Of a stretch of 64,000 nt of DNA, positions 26,149-33,992 are shown in pieces; position 1 is the first letter of the stretch, and every line of letters starts with the position of its first letter. The notes under the pieces are model-generated. The model worked only from the letters and a program-made list of their open reading frames with translations. It was not told where the DNA came from and made no database searches. Origin of the DNA: DASTFY01 sp963813375 (GTDB lineage Bacteria; Actinomycetota; Acidimicrobiia; Acidimicrobiales; Ilumatobacteraceae). Location of the stretch: the NCBI GenBank assembly GCA_963813375.1, contig CAWEYT010000010.1, positions 248,001-312,000 on the forward strand. Reading direction: 5' to 3'. Position numbers and translations under genes: made by a program.

Positions 26149-27236
26149 GCGTACCCGACCGGGGTGACCCCGGCCTCGGCCAGCTCGATCCAGGTGCGGC
26201 CGGGACTCAGGAGGACCGGCTGCCCGCCGGCGTCGGTGAAGACCGCGGGGCGACCGGGGTCGGGGCGGGACCAGCGGGCGAACGTCAGCTTCCCGTCGCT
26301 GAAGATCCACGCGTCGCCCTCCCCCACCGTCACGGCCTCCGGCGAGCGGCGGTCGGCCGGGCTCGGTCGGTAGTTCACGAACTGCACGACGACGTTGGGT
26401 GAGTTGACCTGCACCCCGGCGTTGTCCATGTGGGCGTCGCCGTACTCGTTGCGAACCCAGGTCCGGTTGGTCGGGTCCCAGGTCCAGTTCACCGGGACGC
26501 CGTCCATGCCGAGGTTGATGCCGGTGATCGGCTGCCCACTCGCCGGCGTTCCGGCCGGCCGGTAGCTGAAGAACGGCGGTGGCGTTCCCTGGCTCGGATC
26601 GAGTCGGCTGTAGATCGTGGAGGTGCCCTCGTTGAACAGCGTGTGCTCAGTGGCCACCCGGCGGCCACGGCGGTCGCGGTAGAAGCCCGGGCCCTGACCG
26701 TGCGCCATGCTGATGGCGTTGGCCCCGCCGATGGCGTTCACGACGTTGCGGTTGCCGCCGGACCACACGAACAGCGGCCGGTTCAGCTGGTTGAGCAGGT
26801 CGACGTCCTGGGTCCGGGCCGAGCGGATGGGACCGACGGGCGCGGCATCCATCGACTGGAAGACGGTGAAGAAGCGCGTGATGCCCTCCACGATCTCCTC
26901 GTAGACGAGGTCGGCCTGGTTGAGGCCGGCCTGCGGGCGGGCGTCCCGGTGGTTGTCGATCTTGACGACGATCGACGGGCGCATCGCGGCCAGGGCGTTG
27001 CCGGCCGGCAGCCCGGTGAGCGGGAACGTCGGCGGGGCCGTGGTCGTCGTCGGGATCGTCGTGGTGGTGGTCGTGGCCTCGGTCGTCGTCGTGGCCTCGG
27101 TCGTCGTGGTGGCACGCGTCGTGGGCGTCTCGGTGGTCGAGGCGCTGTCGTCGTCACCGCCACCGCAGGCGGCCAGGACGGCCGCCGCCGCCAGAGCCAC
27201 CGCGACCGCGCGCCGGGGGAAAGGGTTCTGCATCAT
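26145..27236 (-). CDS. DUF3048-domain lipoprotein
   Basis: The 363-residue protein has an Arg-containing signal and lipobox LAAC (start MMQNPFPRR, 27236), then a Thr/Glu/Ala-rich linker of about 40 residues, then a DUF3048 domain. The domain has the typical stretches SIVVKIDNHRDARPQAGLNQ, VYEEIVEGITRFF, GPIRSARTQD and WTWDPTNRTWVR. The family (YerB-like) is a secreted, membrane-tethered protein of unknown biochemical role. The long poly-Thr linker is a habit of this lineage's surface proteins. It follows htpX by seven bases. Confidence 0.88.
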   Translation of the reverse strand: MMQNPFPRRAVAVALAAAAVLAACGGGDDDSASTTETPTTRATTTTEATTTTEATTTTTTIPTTTTAPPTFPLTGLPAGNALAAMRPSIVVKIDNHRDARPQAGLNQADLVYEEIVEGITRFFTVFQSMDAAPVGPIRSARTQDVDLLNQLNRPLFVWSGGNRNVVNAIGGANAISMAHGQGPGFYRDRRGRRVATEHTLFNEGTSTIYSRLDPSQGTPPPFFSYRPAGTPASGQPITGINLGMDGVPVNWTWDPTNRTWVRNEYGDAHMDNAGVQVNSPNVVVQFVNYRPSPADRRSPEAVTVGEGDAWIFSDGKLTFARWSRPDPGRPAVFTDAGGQPVLLSPGRTWIELAEAGVTPVGYA

Positions 27237-27243
27237 GGATACC

Positions 27244-28149
27244 TCAGAGCTCACGGAGAGCGGCAATGCGCTCCTCGAGGGGGGGATGGGTGTCGAACAG
27301 CTGGTTGAAGCCACCGAACCGGCCACGGTCGCCCACCCCTGACATCGGCTGCTCGATCCAGAGGTGAGCAGTGGCCTTGGAGGCCGAGTGGGTGACCGTC
27401 GTGTCGGCCAGCAGCTTCTCCAGCGCAGAGACCAGCCCGGGCGGATAGCGGGTCATCTGCACGGCGGAGGCGTCGGCGAGGGACTCGCGCCGTCGGCTGA
27501 TCGCGGCCTGCATGGCCCACGCCACCACGGGGGCCAGCATCACGAGCAGCAGGCCGAAGATGGCCAGTGGGTTGTTGTGGTTCTCCCGGTCGCCGTCGCG
27601 GGAGACCCGGCCGCCGTTCCAGTACATGGTGCGGAACGCCATGTCCGAGAGCAGCGCCACCGCCCCCACCAGCGTGACCGCGATGGTGGAGACGAGGATG
27701 TCGTAGTTCTTGACGTGGCTGAGCTCGTGGGCCAGCACGCCCTCGAGCTCGACACGGTTCATCTTCTCGAGCAGCCCGGTGGTGACGGCGATGGCCGCGT
27801 GCCGGGGGTTGCGCCCGGTGGCGAACGCGTTGGGGGCCGGGTCGTCGACGATGTAGATGCGCGGCATGGGAAGGCCGCTGGCGATGGTGAGGCCCTCGAC
27901 CAGGTTGTAGAGGCGGCGGTACTGCGTCGGGTCGGCGGGGTGGGCGCGGCTCACCGCGAGGGCGACGGCGTCGGCCTTCCAGTACGACGCGAACGCCAGC
28001 GCGCCGCTGAACACGAGCGCGATGACCGTGCCCTGCCAGCCGTAGCCGACCAGCAGACCGAAGGCCATGCCGACGAGGGTGAGCAGACCGATGAAGCCGG
28101 CGATGAGGAGGATGCTGCGGCGCTTGTTCGACGCGATGAGCTCGTACAT
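27244..28149 (-). CDS. htpX: HtpX-family membrane zinc metalloprotease
   Basis: The 301-residue M48 protease has two N-terminal membrane segments (about residues 13-33 and 40-57), the zinc motif HELSH at 141-145, and two further hydrophobic segments near 155-210. It then has the RRESLADASAVQMTRYP motif with the third ligand. The family degrades misfolded membrane proteins. It follows lemA, a pairing seen in many bacteria. Confidence 0.94.
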   Translation of the reverse strand: MYELIASNKRRSILLIAGFIGLLTLVGMAFGLLVGYGWQGTVIALVFSGALAFASYWKADAVALAVSRAHPADPTQYRRLYNLVEGLTIASGLPMPRIYIVDDPAPNAFATGRNPRHAAIAVTTGLLEKMNRVELEGVLAHELSHVKNYDILVSTIAVTLVGAVALLSDMAFRTMYWNGGRVSRDGDRENHNNPLAIFGLLLVMLAPVVAWAMQAAISRRRESLADASAVQMTRYPPGLVSALEKLLADTTVTHSASKATAHLWIEQPMSGVGDRGRFGGFNQLFDTHPPLEERIAALREL

Positions 28150-28176
28150 GAAGGGGGGTTCGGGTGCGGCCCGGCG

Positions 28177-28728
28177 TCAGAAGGAAACGGTGGGGGCCTG
28201 GCGGGCGCCCTCGTCGGCCTCGAAGTACTCACGGGCCCGGAAGCCCGTGCGACTGGCGATGAGGGTGGCCGGGAACTTCTGGATGCCGGTGTTGTAGGCC
28301 AGCACGGAGTCGTTGTAGAACTGCCGCGCGTACGCCACCCTGCCCTCGGTGGCGGACAGCTCCTCCTGCAGCGACAGGAAGTTCTGGTTGGCCTTGAGGT
28401 CGGGGTAGGCCTCGGAGAGGGCGAAGAGCTGGCGCAGCGCGCCGGCCACCTGGTTCTCGGCCTGTGCCGCCGCGACCGGCGTCGTGGCGCTCATCGCCGC
28501 GTTGCGTGCCTGGACGACCGCATCCAGCGTCCCTCGCTCGTGGGCCGCGTAGCCCTTGACGGTCTCGACCAGGTTGGGGATGAGGTCGTTGCGCCGCTTG
28601 AGCTGCACGTCGATCTGCGACCAGGCGTTCTCCACCCGGTTCCGCTTGCTGACCAGGCCGTTGTAGAGGAACAGCCCGCCGAGCGCCACCAGGACGACGA
28701 CGACGATGAGGATGATGAGCCACGTCAT
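28177..28728 (-). CDS. lemA: LemA-family membrane protein
   Basis: The 183-residue protein has one N-terminal membrane helix (residues 3-22) and the conserved block NRVENAWSQIDVQLKRRNDL followed by LIPNLVETVKGYA. It is otherwise helical. The ATG overlaps the pimA stop by four bases. LemA proteins are often next to HtpX-like proteases and are thought to be envelope-stress partners; the mechanism is unknown. Confidence 0.95.
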   Translation of the reverse strand: MTWLIILIVVVVLVALGGLFLYNGLVSKRNRVENAWSQIDVQLKRRNDLIPNLVETVKGYAAHERGTLDAVVQARNAAMSATTPVAAAQAENQVAGALRQLFALSEAYPDLKANQNFLSLQEELSATEGRVAYARQFYNDSVLAYNTGIQKFPATLIASRTGFRAREYFEADEGARQAPTVSF

Positions 28729-29873
28729 GACGGCGCCATGATACGACGCACCCATGCCGGAACCCGGGCACCTGAGCGCCCCTCAGCGGCTTCCGCGGCG
28801 GCCTCGTCGATGAGCGCCTGGTAACGCCGCACGTAGTGGTCGGCGAGGGATCGCATCGAGAATTCCTCCGCCCGTACGGCCCCCTGGGCGGTCAGGGCAC
28901 GGCCGAGGTCGGCGTCCTCGAGGACCCGCTTGAGCGCGGTGGCCAGCGTCGCGGTATCGCCCGGCGGGGTGAGCAGGGCGTGCACCTCGGGGAGGGCCAC
29001 GCGCCGGTAGCCGGGCAGGTCGGAAGCGACGATCGGCGTGCCCGCGGCCATCGCCTCGATCAGGACCACGCCGAACGACTCCCCTCGGAGCGACGGCGCG
29101 CAGAACACGTCGGCGGAGGCCAGACGGGCGATCTTCTCCTCGTCGGTCAAGCGACCCAACCACTCGATGCGGGGGTCGGCGCCGAAGCGTGCCTGCAGCG
29201 CGGCTGTCTCGGGCCCGTCGGAGGCCACCCAGCAGCGGACGTCGGAGGGCAGCTCGGCCAGGGCGCTGAGCAGCACGTCGAGCCCCTTGCGAGGTTCGTG
29301 CCGCCCGCAGAACATGATCGTCGGGCCCGTCCGCTCGACCGAGCCCTGCACCCGGTAGCGCTCCACCTCGACGCCGTTGAAGAGCATGTCGTAGGTGCCG
29401 CCGAAGTAGCGCTCGGCCAGCTCGCGGGCGTCGTCGGAGACCGCCACCCGCAGGTCCAGCCGGCCGGCCAGCCAGTTGAGGCTGCGGTTGGCGAGGCGGT
29501 AGGAGGTGCTGTCCCCGGCCGCGTGGAAGGTCCCGACGGTCGGAGCCGGATGCATCACCAGCGCCGTCATCGTCGGACCCGGAGCCAGCGGCTCATGGAG
29601 GTGGAGCACGTCGAAGGCCTCGTCCGCCAGCGCCCGGATGGCGCGCAGCTGGCACGACGGGTCCGGAGCCAGGGGGGCGACCGAGCCGTTGGCGGCCGTG
29701 GGGATCGAGTTGCCGAGGGGGATGACGAACAGCTCCGGCGGCGGCGCGTCGCACGGCGCCAGCACCCGCGCCTCGTGGCCCATCGCCCGCAGCACCCGGG
29801 CCAGCCCGAGCACCTGCCCCTGGACGCCGCCCGGCACGCTCAGGCTGTACGGGCAGACCAGGCCGATGCGCAC
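28725..29873 (-). CDS. pimA: Phosphatidylinositol mannosyltransferase, PimA-like (GT4)
   Basis: The 382-residue GT-B glycosyltransferase begins MRIGLVCPYSLSVPGGVQGQ, almost the PimA signature, and has LFNGVEVERY, the donor-site motif FCGRHEPRKGLDVLL and ESFGVVLIEAMAAGTP. PimA transfers mannose from GDP-mannose to phosphatidylinositol on the inner face of the membrane. Neighbouring genes (lemA, pdxS, pdxT, yebC) and the distant patA/pgsA pair support this call over a generic GT4 enzyme. The C-terminal 15 residues are Arg/Ala-rich. Confidence 0.88.
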   Translation of the reverse strand: MRIGLVCPYSLSVPGGVQGQVLGLARVLRAMGHEARVLAPCDAPPPELFVIPLGNSIPTAANGSVAPLAPDPSCQLRAIRALADEAFDVLHLHEPLAPGPTMTALVMHPAPTVGTFHAAGDSTSYRLANRSLNWLAGRLDLRVAVSDDARELAERYFGGTYDMLFNGVEVERYRVQGSVERTGPTIMFCGRHEPRKGLDVLLSALAELPSDVRCWVASDGPETAALQARFGADPRIEWLGRLTDEEKIARLASADVFCAPSLRGESFGVVLIEAMAAGTPIVASDLPGYRRVALPEVHALLTPPGDTATLATALKRVLEDADLGRALTAQGAVRAEEFSMRSLADHYVRRYQALIDEAAAEAAEGRSGARVPAWVRRIMAPS

Positions 29874-29919
29874 CCCGCGACCGTACTCCCGGGGCCCTGT
29901 CAGCCCGGAGACCCACCTC

Positions 29920-29942
29920 TCGCGGTGAGACCGGCACCGCGA
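29920..29942. promoter_or_regulatory. Inverted repeat between pimA and a flavin oxidoreductase gene
   Basis: TCGCGGTG (29920-29927) and CACCGCGA (29935-29942) pair perfectly across seven bases, and a third half-site CACCGCGG follows near 29958. It sits in the 121-bp divergent gap, so it is an operator candidate for either gene. Confidence 0.35.
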
Positions 29943-29994
29943 CGAAACCCGAACGCCTCACCGCGGGTGGGCCACCTGGCTACGGTCCGGCAGC

Positions 29995-30894
29995 ATGTCG
30001 GCGTCCGGTCGTCCCGCCCTGTCCCTGATCGCCACGCCCGGCAAGCGGGCCGCGATCCTGGAGCTCGCCACCGAGGCCGACCGCCTCGGGTTCGCGGGGA
30101 TCGCCTGCCCCAGCCTCGGGAGCGCCATGAGCCTGTGCGTTTCCCTGGCCCACGTGACGCACGAGATCCCGTTCTGGACGTCGATCCAGCCCATCTACCT
30201 GGCTCACGCCGCCGAGACCGCGGGGACGGCCGCCCACCTCCACGAGGTGTCCGGTGGCCGGTTCCGCCTCGGGTTGGGCGTATCGCACGGGACCGTGCAC
30301 CGCCGGCTGGGGGTGGAGGTGGGCCCGCCTCTTGGCGACACCCGCGAGTACGTGGCCGCCGTTCGGGGCATCGCCGGCGACGCCGCGCCCCCCATCTACC
30401 TCGCCACGATGCGGGACCGGATGCTCGGGCTGGCGGTCGAGGTCGCCGACGGCGCCATCTGGGCCAACGCCGCTCGGAGCGCCATGGCCGCGCAGCTCGC
30501 CCGCGTCCCCGGGGCCGCGGCCGACGGCTTCTTCCGCGCCAACATGATCCCGACCGTCATCGACGCGGACCGCGCCGCGGCGGACGCCGTGAACCGCCGC
30601 ACGATGTCCGGCTACGTCACCCTGCCCAACTACCGGAACTACTGGCGGGCGGTGGGCTACAGCGAGGAGATGGACGCCATCGAGGCCGCGCTCGCCGCCA
30701 ACGAGCGGGAGCGGCTGCCGTCGCTCATGAGCGATGCCTGGCTGCACGACGTGACGCTCAGCGGGTCCGTGGCGGAGGTGCGCGACGGCCTGGACGCGTG
30801 GCGTGACGTGGGCGTCCTGCCGATCGCCGTGATGTCGTCCACCTCGGGCGGACAGGCCAAGGCCGTCCAGGAGCTCTTCGCGGCCTACGCCTGA
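29995..30894 (+). CDS. LLM-class (F420- or flavin-dependent) oxidoreductase
   Basis: The 299-residue luciferase-like monooxygenase has ATEADRLGFAGIACPS, the bulge region TSIQPIYLAH, RFRLGLGVSHG and the C-terminal block for cofactor phosphate binding. In actinobacteria many members use coenzyme F420, and a probable F420 reductase gene lies at the right edge of this window. The substrate is unknown. It overlaps the convergent desaturase gene end by ten bases. Confidence 0.85.
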   Translation: MSASGRPALSLIATPGKRAAILELATEADRLGFAGIACPSLGSAMSLCVSLAHVTHEIPFWTSIQPIYLAHAAETAGTAAHLHEVSGGRFRLGLGVSHGTVHRRLGVEVGPPLGDTREYVAAVRGIAGDAAPPIYLATMRDRMLGLAVEVADGAIWANAARSAMAAQLARVPGAAADGFFRANMIPTVIDADRAAADAVNRRTMSGYVTLPNYRNYWRAVGYSEEMDAIEAALAANERERLPSLMSDAWLHDVTLSGSVAEVRDGLDAWRDVGVLPIAVMSSTSGGQAKAVQELFAAYA

Positions 30895-31886
30895 GCGGTC
30901 CCGGCTGTCGCCGCCGACGCGCCCTTCGGTGCTCCTGATGCCAGGGCCCGCCACAGCGCGGGATAGCTGGCGTACTCCAACCCGGGGGCGATGTAGCCGG
31001 AGCGCACGAGCTCGTCGTGGTAGCGCGGGAGGTTGCGCATCGGCACGCCGCTGTCGCAGTGGTGGGCGAGGTGCCAGCCGATCCAGTAGGGCACGAGCAC
31101 GAAGCGGGCGGGGGCGTGCTGGCGGACGGAGTGGGTGGTGCGGCGGCGGTCCTTCGAGCGCGTCATCCCGCCGTGCTCGGCGATCGACCGCAGCCGGTTG
31201 ATGAGCCGCCACACCGTCATGTACGGCGCGAACCACAGCAGCCAGTACACGAGCGGGTAGCCGGCCAGCGCCGACACGGCGGCCAGCCCGAGTTGCACGC
31301 CGACGATCGAGCGGGCGGCCCGCCGGATCCCGGGGTCGGACGAGCGCGTCCCCCGCAGCAGGCCCTTGAGCAGCTTCCACCCGGTCTGGCCGGTGGCGTC
31401 ACGCCACATCTTGCGTCGGAACGAGTCCGGCGGGATCGGGTAGCCGGCGTAGAGCGGGATGTCCGGCTCCTCGGGCCCGAACTCCTCCCGGTGGTGCGCC
31501 ATGTGGGCCCGGCGGTACTGATCGGTCGGAGCGAACGCCGGATAGCCGAGGAGCCACCGCCCGACCCAGTCGTTGACGGCCTTGTTGCGGAACAGCAGCC
31601 GGTGGGCAGCTTCGTGCATCAGGGCGGCGAGCTGCGCGTGGGCCCGGCCCATGAGCGCGAAGGCGAGGAGGTACGCCCACCAGCGCCCGATCCACACGGC
31701 GGCCACGATGATGCCCAGCGTCTGGGCGTAGACGCCGACCACGCTGAGCGCGTTGCGGAAGGACGGAATGCGCCGCAGCTCCGCCCGCAGCGCGGGCACG
31801 GGACGGCCGGTGGGGAGGATGTCCGCGCCAGGGCCCGGTCTCACCAGCAGATCGTCGGGCGGGAGCATGGTGCTGCGCACGGCCAC
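30885..31886 (-). CDS. Membrane fatty acid desaturase family protein
   Basis: The 333-residue di-iron membrane protein shows the three histidine boxes: HEAAH at 91-95, HMAHH at 128-132 and HLAHHCD at 272-278. Hydrophobic segments lie between them. Family members desaturate or hydroxylate acyl chains or carotenoids. The GTG start at 31886 is 26 bases from the divergent PaaX-like regulator start, so the two are probably controlled together. Confidence 0.88.
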   Translation of the reverse strand: MAVRSTMLPPDDLLVRPGPGADILPTGRPVPALRAELRRIPSFRNALSVVGVYAQTLGIIVAAVWIGRWWAYLLAFALMGRAHAQLAALMHEAAHRLLFRNKAVNDWVGRWLLGYPAFAPTDQYRRAHMAHHREEFGPEEPDIPLYAGYPIPPDSFRRKMWRDATGQTGWKLLKGLLRGTRSSDPGIRRAARSIVGVQLGLAAVSALAGYPLVYWLLWFAPYMTVWRLINRLRSIAEHGGMTRSKDRRRTTHSVRQHAPARFVLVPYWIGWHLAHHCDSGVPMRNLPRYHDELVRSGYIAPGLEYASYPALWRALASGAPKGASAATAGTAQA

Positions 31887-31891
31887 GGCCC

Positions 31892-31902
31892 TATCTTACA
31901 CT
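31892..31902. promoter_or_regulatory. Back-to-back -10 elements of the desaturase and PaaX-like genes
   Basis: TAAGAT on the minus strand (31892-31897) ends five bases before the desaturase GTG at 31886. TACACT on the plus strand (31897-31902) ends ten bases before the regulator ATG at 31913. The two hexamers share a base, so both messages would be nearly leaderless and only one polymerase could bind at a time. Confidence 0.4.
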
Positions 31903-31912
31903 CTCCAGACAG

Positions 31913-32755
31913 ATGTCGCCACCACGTAACAAGCAGTCGGCCGACCCGGACGCCGAACCTCTGCTCCGCCCGTTGAGCCCCCGCTCGGTCATCGCCAGCC
32001 TGCTCCTCGGCATGCACCCGCCCCGGGTGCGCGGCGCGCTGCTCGTGCGGTGGTGCGCGCACCTGGGGATCGCCGAAGGCACCACGAGGGTGGCCCTCTC
32101 CCGGATGGTCGACGCCGGCGAGCTGCGGGTCCGCGATGGTCGCTACGAGCTCGCCGGCCGCCTTCGCCGCCGCCAACCCGGCCAGGACTGGTCGCTGGCC
32201 CCGACCCTCCTCCCGTGGGAGGGCGAGTGGGTGCTCTGGCTCGTCCGACCGGGCTCCCGCTCGGCACCGGCGCGCGCCGAGCTGCGCCGAGCCGCCGCGG
32301 CCGCCCGCCTGGCCGAGCTGCGCGACGGCGTCTGGACCAGGCCTTCCAACCTGCCCCCTGAGGCCACGCCGCCCGCGGCGCTCGAGACGCTGGCCGAGCA
32401 GGCGTCCACGTGGTCCGGCCGTCCGGCGCGCGGCTCCGAGCCCTCGGCGACCGATCTCTTCGAGCTGGCGGCGGCATCGACGCGGGCGCACGCCCTCCTC
32501 GCCCAGCTCGATCCGATCACGGCGGCGCTCGAGCAAGGCGACCACTCGGGCCTCGGTCAGGGCTTCGCCCTCGGTGCCGCCACGCTCCAGCAGGTACGGC
32601 GTGATCCGCTGTTGCCGCCGGCGCTGGCCGGGCCTGACTGGCCCGGCGCCGAGCTGCGCGCCGCCTACTCCCGGTACCGAGCGGCCTTCGCGGCCGCGCT
32701 GGCCGATTGGTTCGCCGCCGCCGAAGGCACCCAGAGCGGGGCCGGCGCGACCTGA
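31913..32755 (+). CDS. PaaX-like transcriptional regulator
   Basis: The 280-residue protein has a PaaX-type winged helix at the N terminus (SPRSVIASLLLGMHPPRVRG, then IAEGTTRVALSRMVDAGELR) and a PaaX C-terminal domain (YSRYRAAFAAALADW). PaaX controls phenylacetate catabolism through phenylacetyl-CoA, but divergent pairing with a desaturase suggests an acyl-CoA-type effector here. That effector is inference. Confidence 0.8.
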   Translation: MSPPRNKQSADPDAEPLLRPLSPRSVIASLLLGMHPPRVRGALLVRWCAHLGIAEGTTRVALSRMVDAGELRVRDGRYELAGRLRRRQPGQDWSLAPTLLPWEGEWVLWLVRPGSRSAPARAELRRAAAAARLAELRDGVWTRPSNLPPEATPPAALETLAEQASTWSGRPARGSEPSATDLFELAAASTRAHALLAQLDPITAALEQGDHSGLGQGFALGAATLQQVRRDPLLPPALAGPDWPGAELRAAYSRYRAAFAAALADWFAAAEGTQSGAGAT

Positions 32756-32810
32756 GAACACGCTCAGCGCGCGGGTCGCCACGACGCGTGATCTCGCCTT
32801 TGGCGTCCGC

Positions 32811-32843
32811 GTGACACCTCTGTGACACCTGCGTGACAGCGGC
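32811..32843 (+). promoter_or_regulatory. Three 11-bp direct repeats upstream of a surface-protein gene
   Basis: GTGACACC at 32811 and 32822 and GTGACAGC at 32833 recur every 11 bases, one helical turn. This matches the layout of PHO-box-like sites bound by OmpR/PhoB-type regulators in actinobacteria (11-nt units with a 7-8 nt core). The 249-bp gap 32756-33004 holds no gene otherwise. Confidence 0.5.
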
Positions 32844-33004
32844 CATGAGCGGGAAGAATGGCGCCGGGGAGACCGTCCGCGCGGAGCAGTCGCGCGCTAC
32901 CATCGCCGAGGCGACTGGTTGACGCCCACGGCGTCGGACCGTGGCGTCGATCGACGGGAACGACATCCCGAAGCGACAGCACACCGAGCGGGAGAGAGGG
33001 ACGG

Positions 33005-33907
33005 ATGGTGGGACAGACCGGGGTGCCCGGGAACGAGGATGGCGGGGGCACTCCTCGACCGTCCGACGGTTTCCTTCAGCCTCCCGTGTTCGATCCTCCC
33101 CTTTCGCTGCCCGCGCCCCGGCCGATGGAGGACGACGGCGATCCGAGCACCCGCAAGCGCGTCCTCTGGGCCTTCGGAGCCGCGGCCGCGCTCTTCGGCG
33201 CCGGTGTGGTCGGGCTCGCCCTGCCCAACAACCCGGACGACGGCGTCAACGTGAGCACCGAGGACACCGCCGGTCCGACCACGGTCCCCGGCTCCCGGTC
33301 CGACGAGGACGTGCGGACGCTCGTGGCGCCGGTCTTCGCCCCGTTCACGTTCTCCGTGACGGCGCCCGCCAACACCACGACCTCCACCAGCAGCTCCAGC
33401 ACCACTGGCGTGCCGACGACCGGTCGTCCGATGAGCGCCGCCGTGCTGGCCGGCGTGGTCGCCCGGGGCACCACCTCCATCCGCATCAACCCCCTTCCCC
33501 CGGTGACCAACCAGCCGCCGCCGACCGCGGCTCCCAACAACAACCCGGATTCGGGGACCACGTCACCGACGACGCCTGCTCCGACGAGCCCGCCGTCGAC
33601 GCGCCCGCCCCGTCCGCCACGCACGACCACGACGACGACTACCCCGCCTCCCACCGACCCGACGACCATCCCGACGACGCCTCCCACGGACCCACCGCCC
33701 ACCGACCCGACCACCGTCCCGACGACCCCACCCACGGACCCGCCGCCCACCGACCCGACCACGTCCCGACGACGCCACCCACGGACCCGCCGCCGACCGA
33801 TCCCACGACCACTGTGGCCGAGACGACCACCACCGCGGGCACGACGACCACGTTCGAGACACCCACCTCCCCCGACGACCACCCCCACGGCACCTCCCGC
33901 TACCTGA
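33005..33907 (+). CDS. Membrane-anchored Pro/Thr-rich surface protein, two frameshifts in repeats
   Basis: From ATG 33005 there is a polar N terminus of about 50 residues and one membrane segment (VLWAFGAAAALFGAGVVGLA). An extracellular region of Ser/Thr/Pro follows, containing the 16-residue repeat PTDPTTIPTTPPTDPP. The reading frame breaks at 33762, where the third 48-bp repeat has 47 bases, and again in a C run near 33880. Correcting both gives a Thr-rich tail ending APPAT at 33907. No enzymatic domain is visible; it is likely a cell-wall stalk or spacer. Confidence 0.65.
   Translation: MVGQTGVPGNEDGGGTPRPSDGFLQPPVFDPPLSLPAPRPMEDDGDPSTRKRVLWAFGAAAALFGAGVVGLALPNNPDDGVNVSTEDTAGPTTVPGSRSDEDVRTLVAPVFAPFTFSVTAPANTTTSTSSSSTTGVPTTGRPMSAAVLAGVVARGTTSIRINPLPPVTNQPPPTAAPNNNPDSGTTSPTTPAPTSPPSTRPPRPPRTTTTTTTPPPTDPTTIPTTPPTDPPPTDPTTVPTTPPTDPPPTDPTTSRRRHPRTRRRPIPRPLWPRRPPPRARRPRSRHPPPPTTTPTAPPAT
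33650..33792 (+). repeat. 48-bp coding tandem repeats
   Basis: Units begin at 33650, 33698 and 33746 with CCCACCGACCCGAC and have lengths 48, 48 and 47; a degenerate fourth follows at 33793. The lone 47-base unit accounts exactly for the frameshift in the gene that contains them, which argues for a one-base sequence error or slippage. Confidence 0.75.
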
Positions 33908-33992
33908 GGCCAGGGTCCGCGCGGAGCGCGGCCGGGCCTGTGCAAAGCTGACCTGGCACCGGCCAGGAGGGGCCGCACTCAGGAGGACCGTC

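Noticed and set aside
33650..33792. Regular repeats suggestive of a CRISPR array
   Set aside because: The units are contiguous without spacers, keep a three-base rhythm and encode Pro/Thr repeats.
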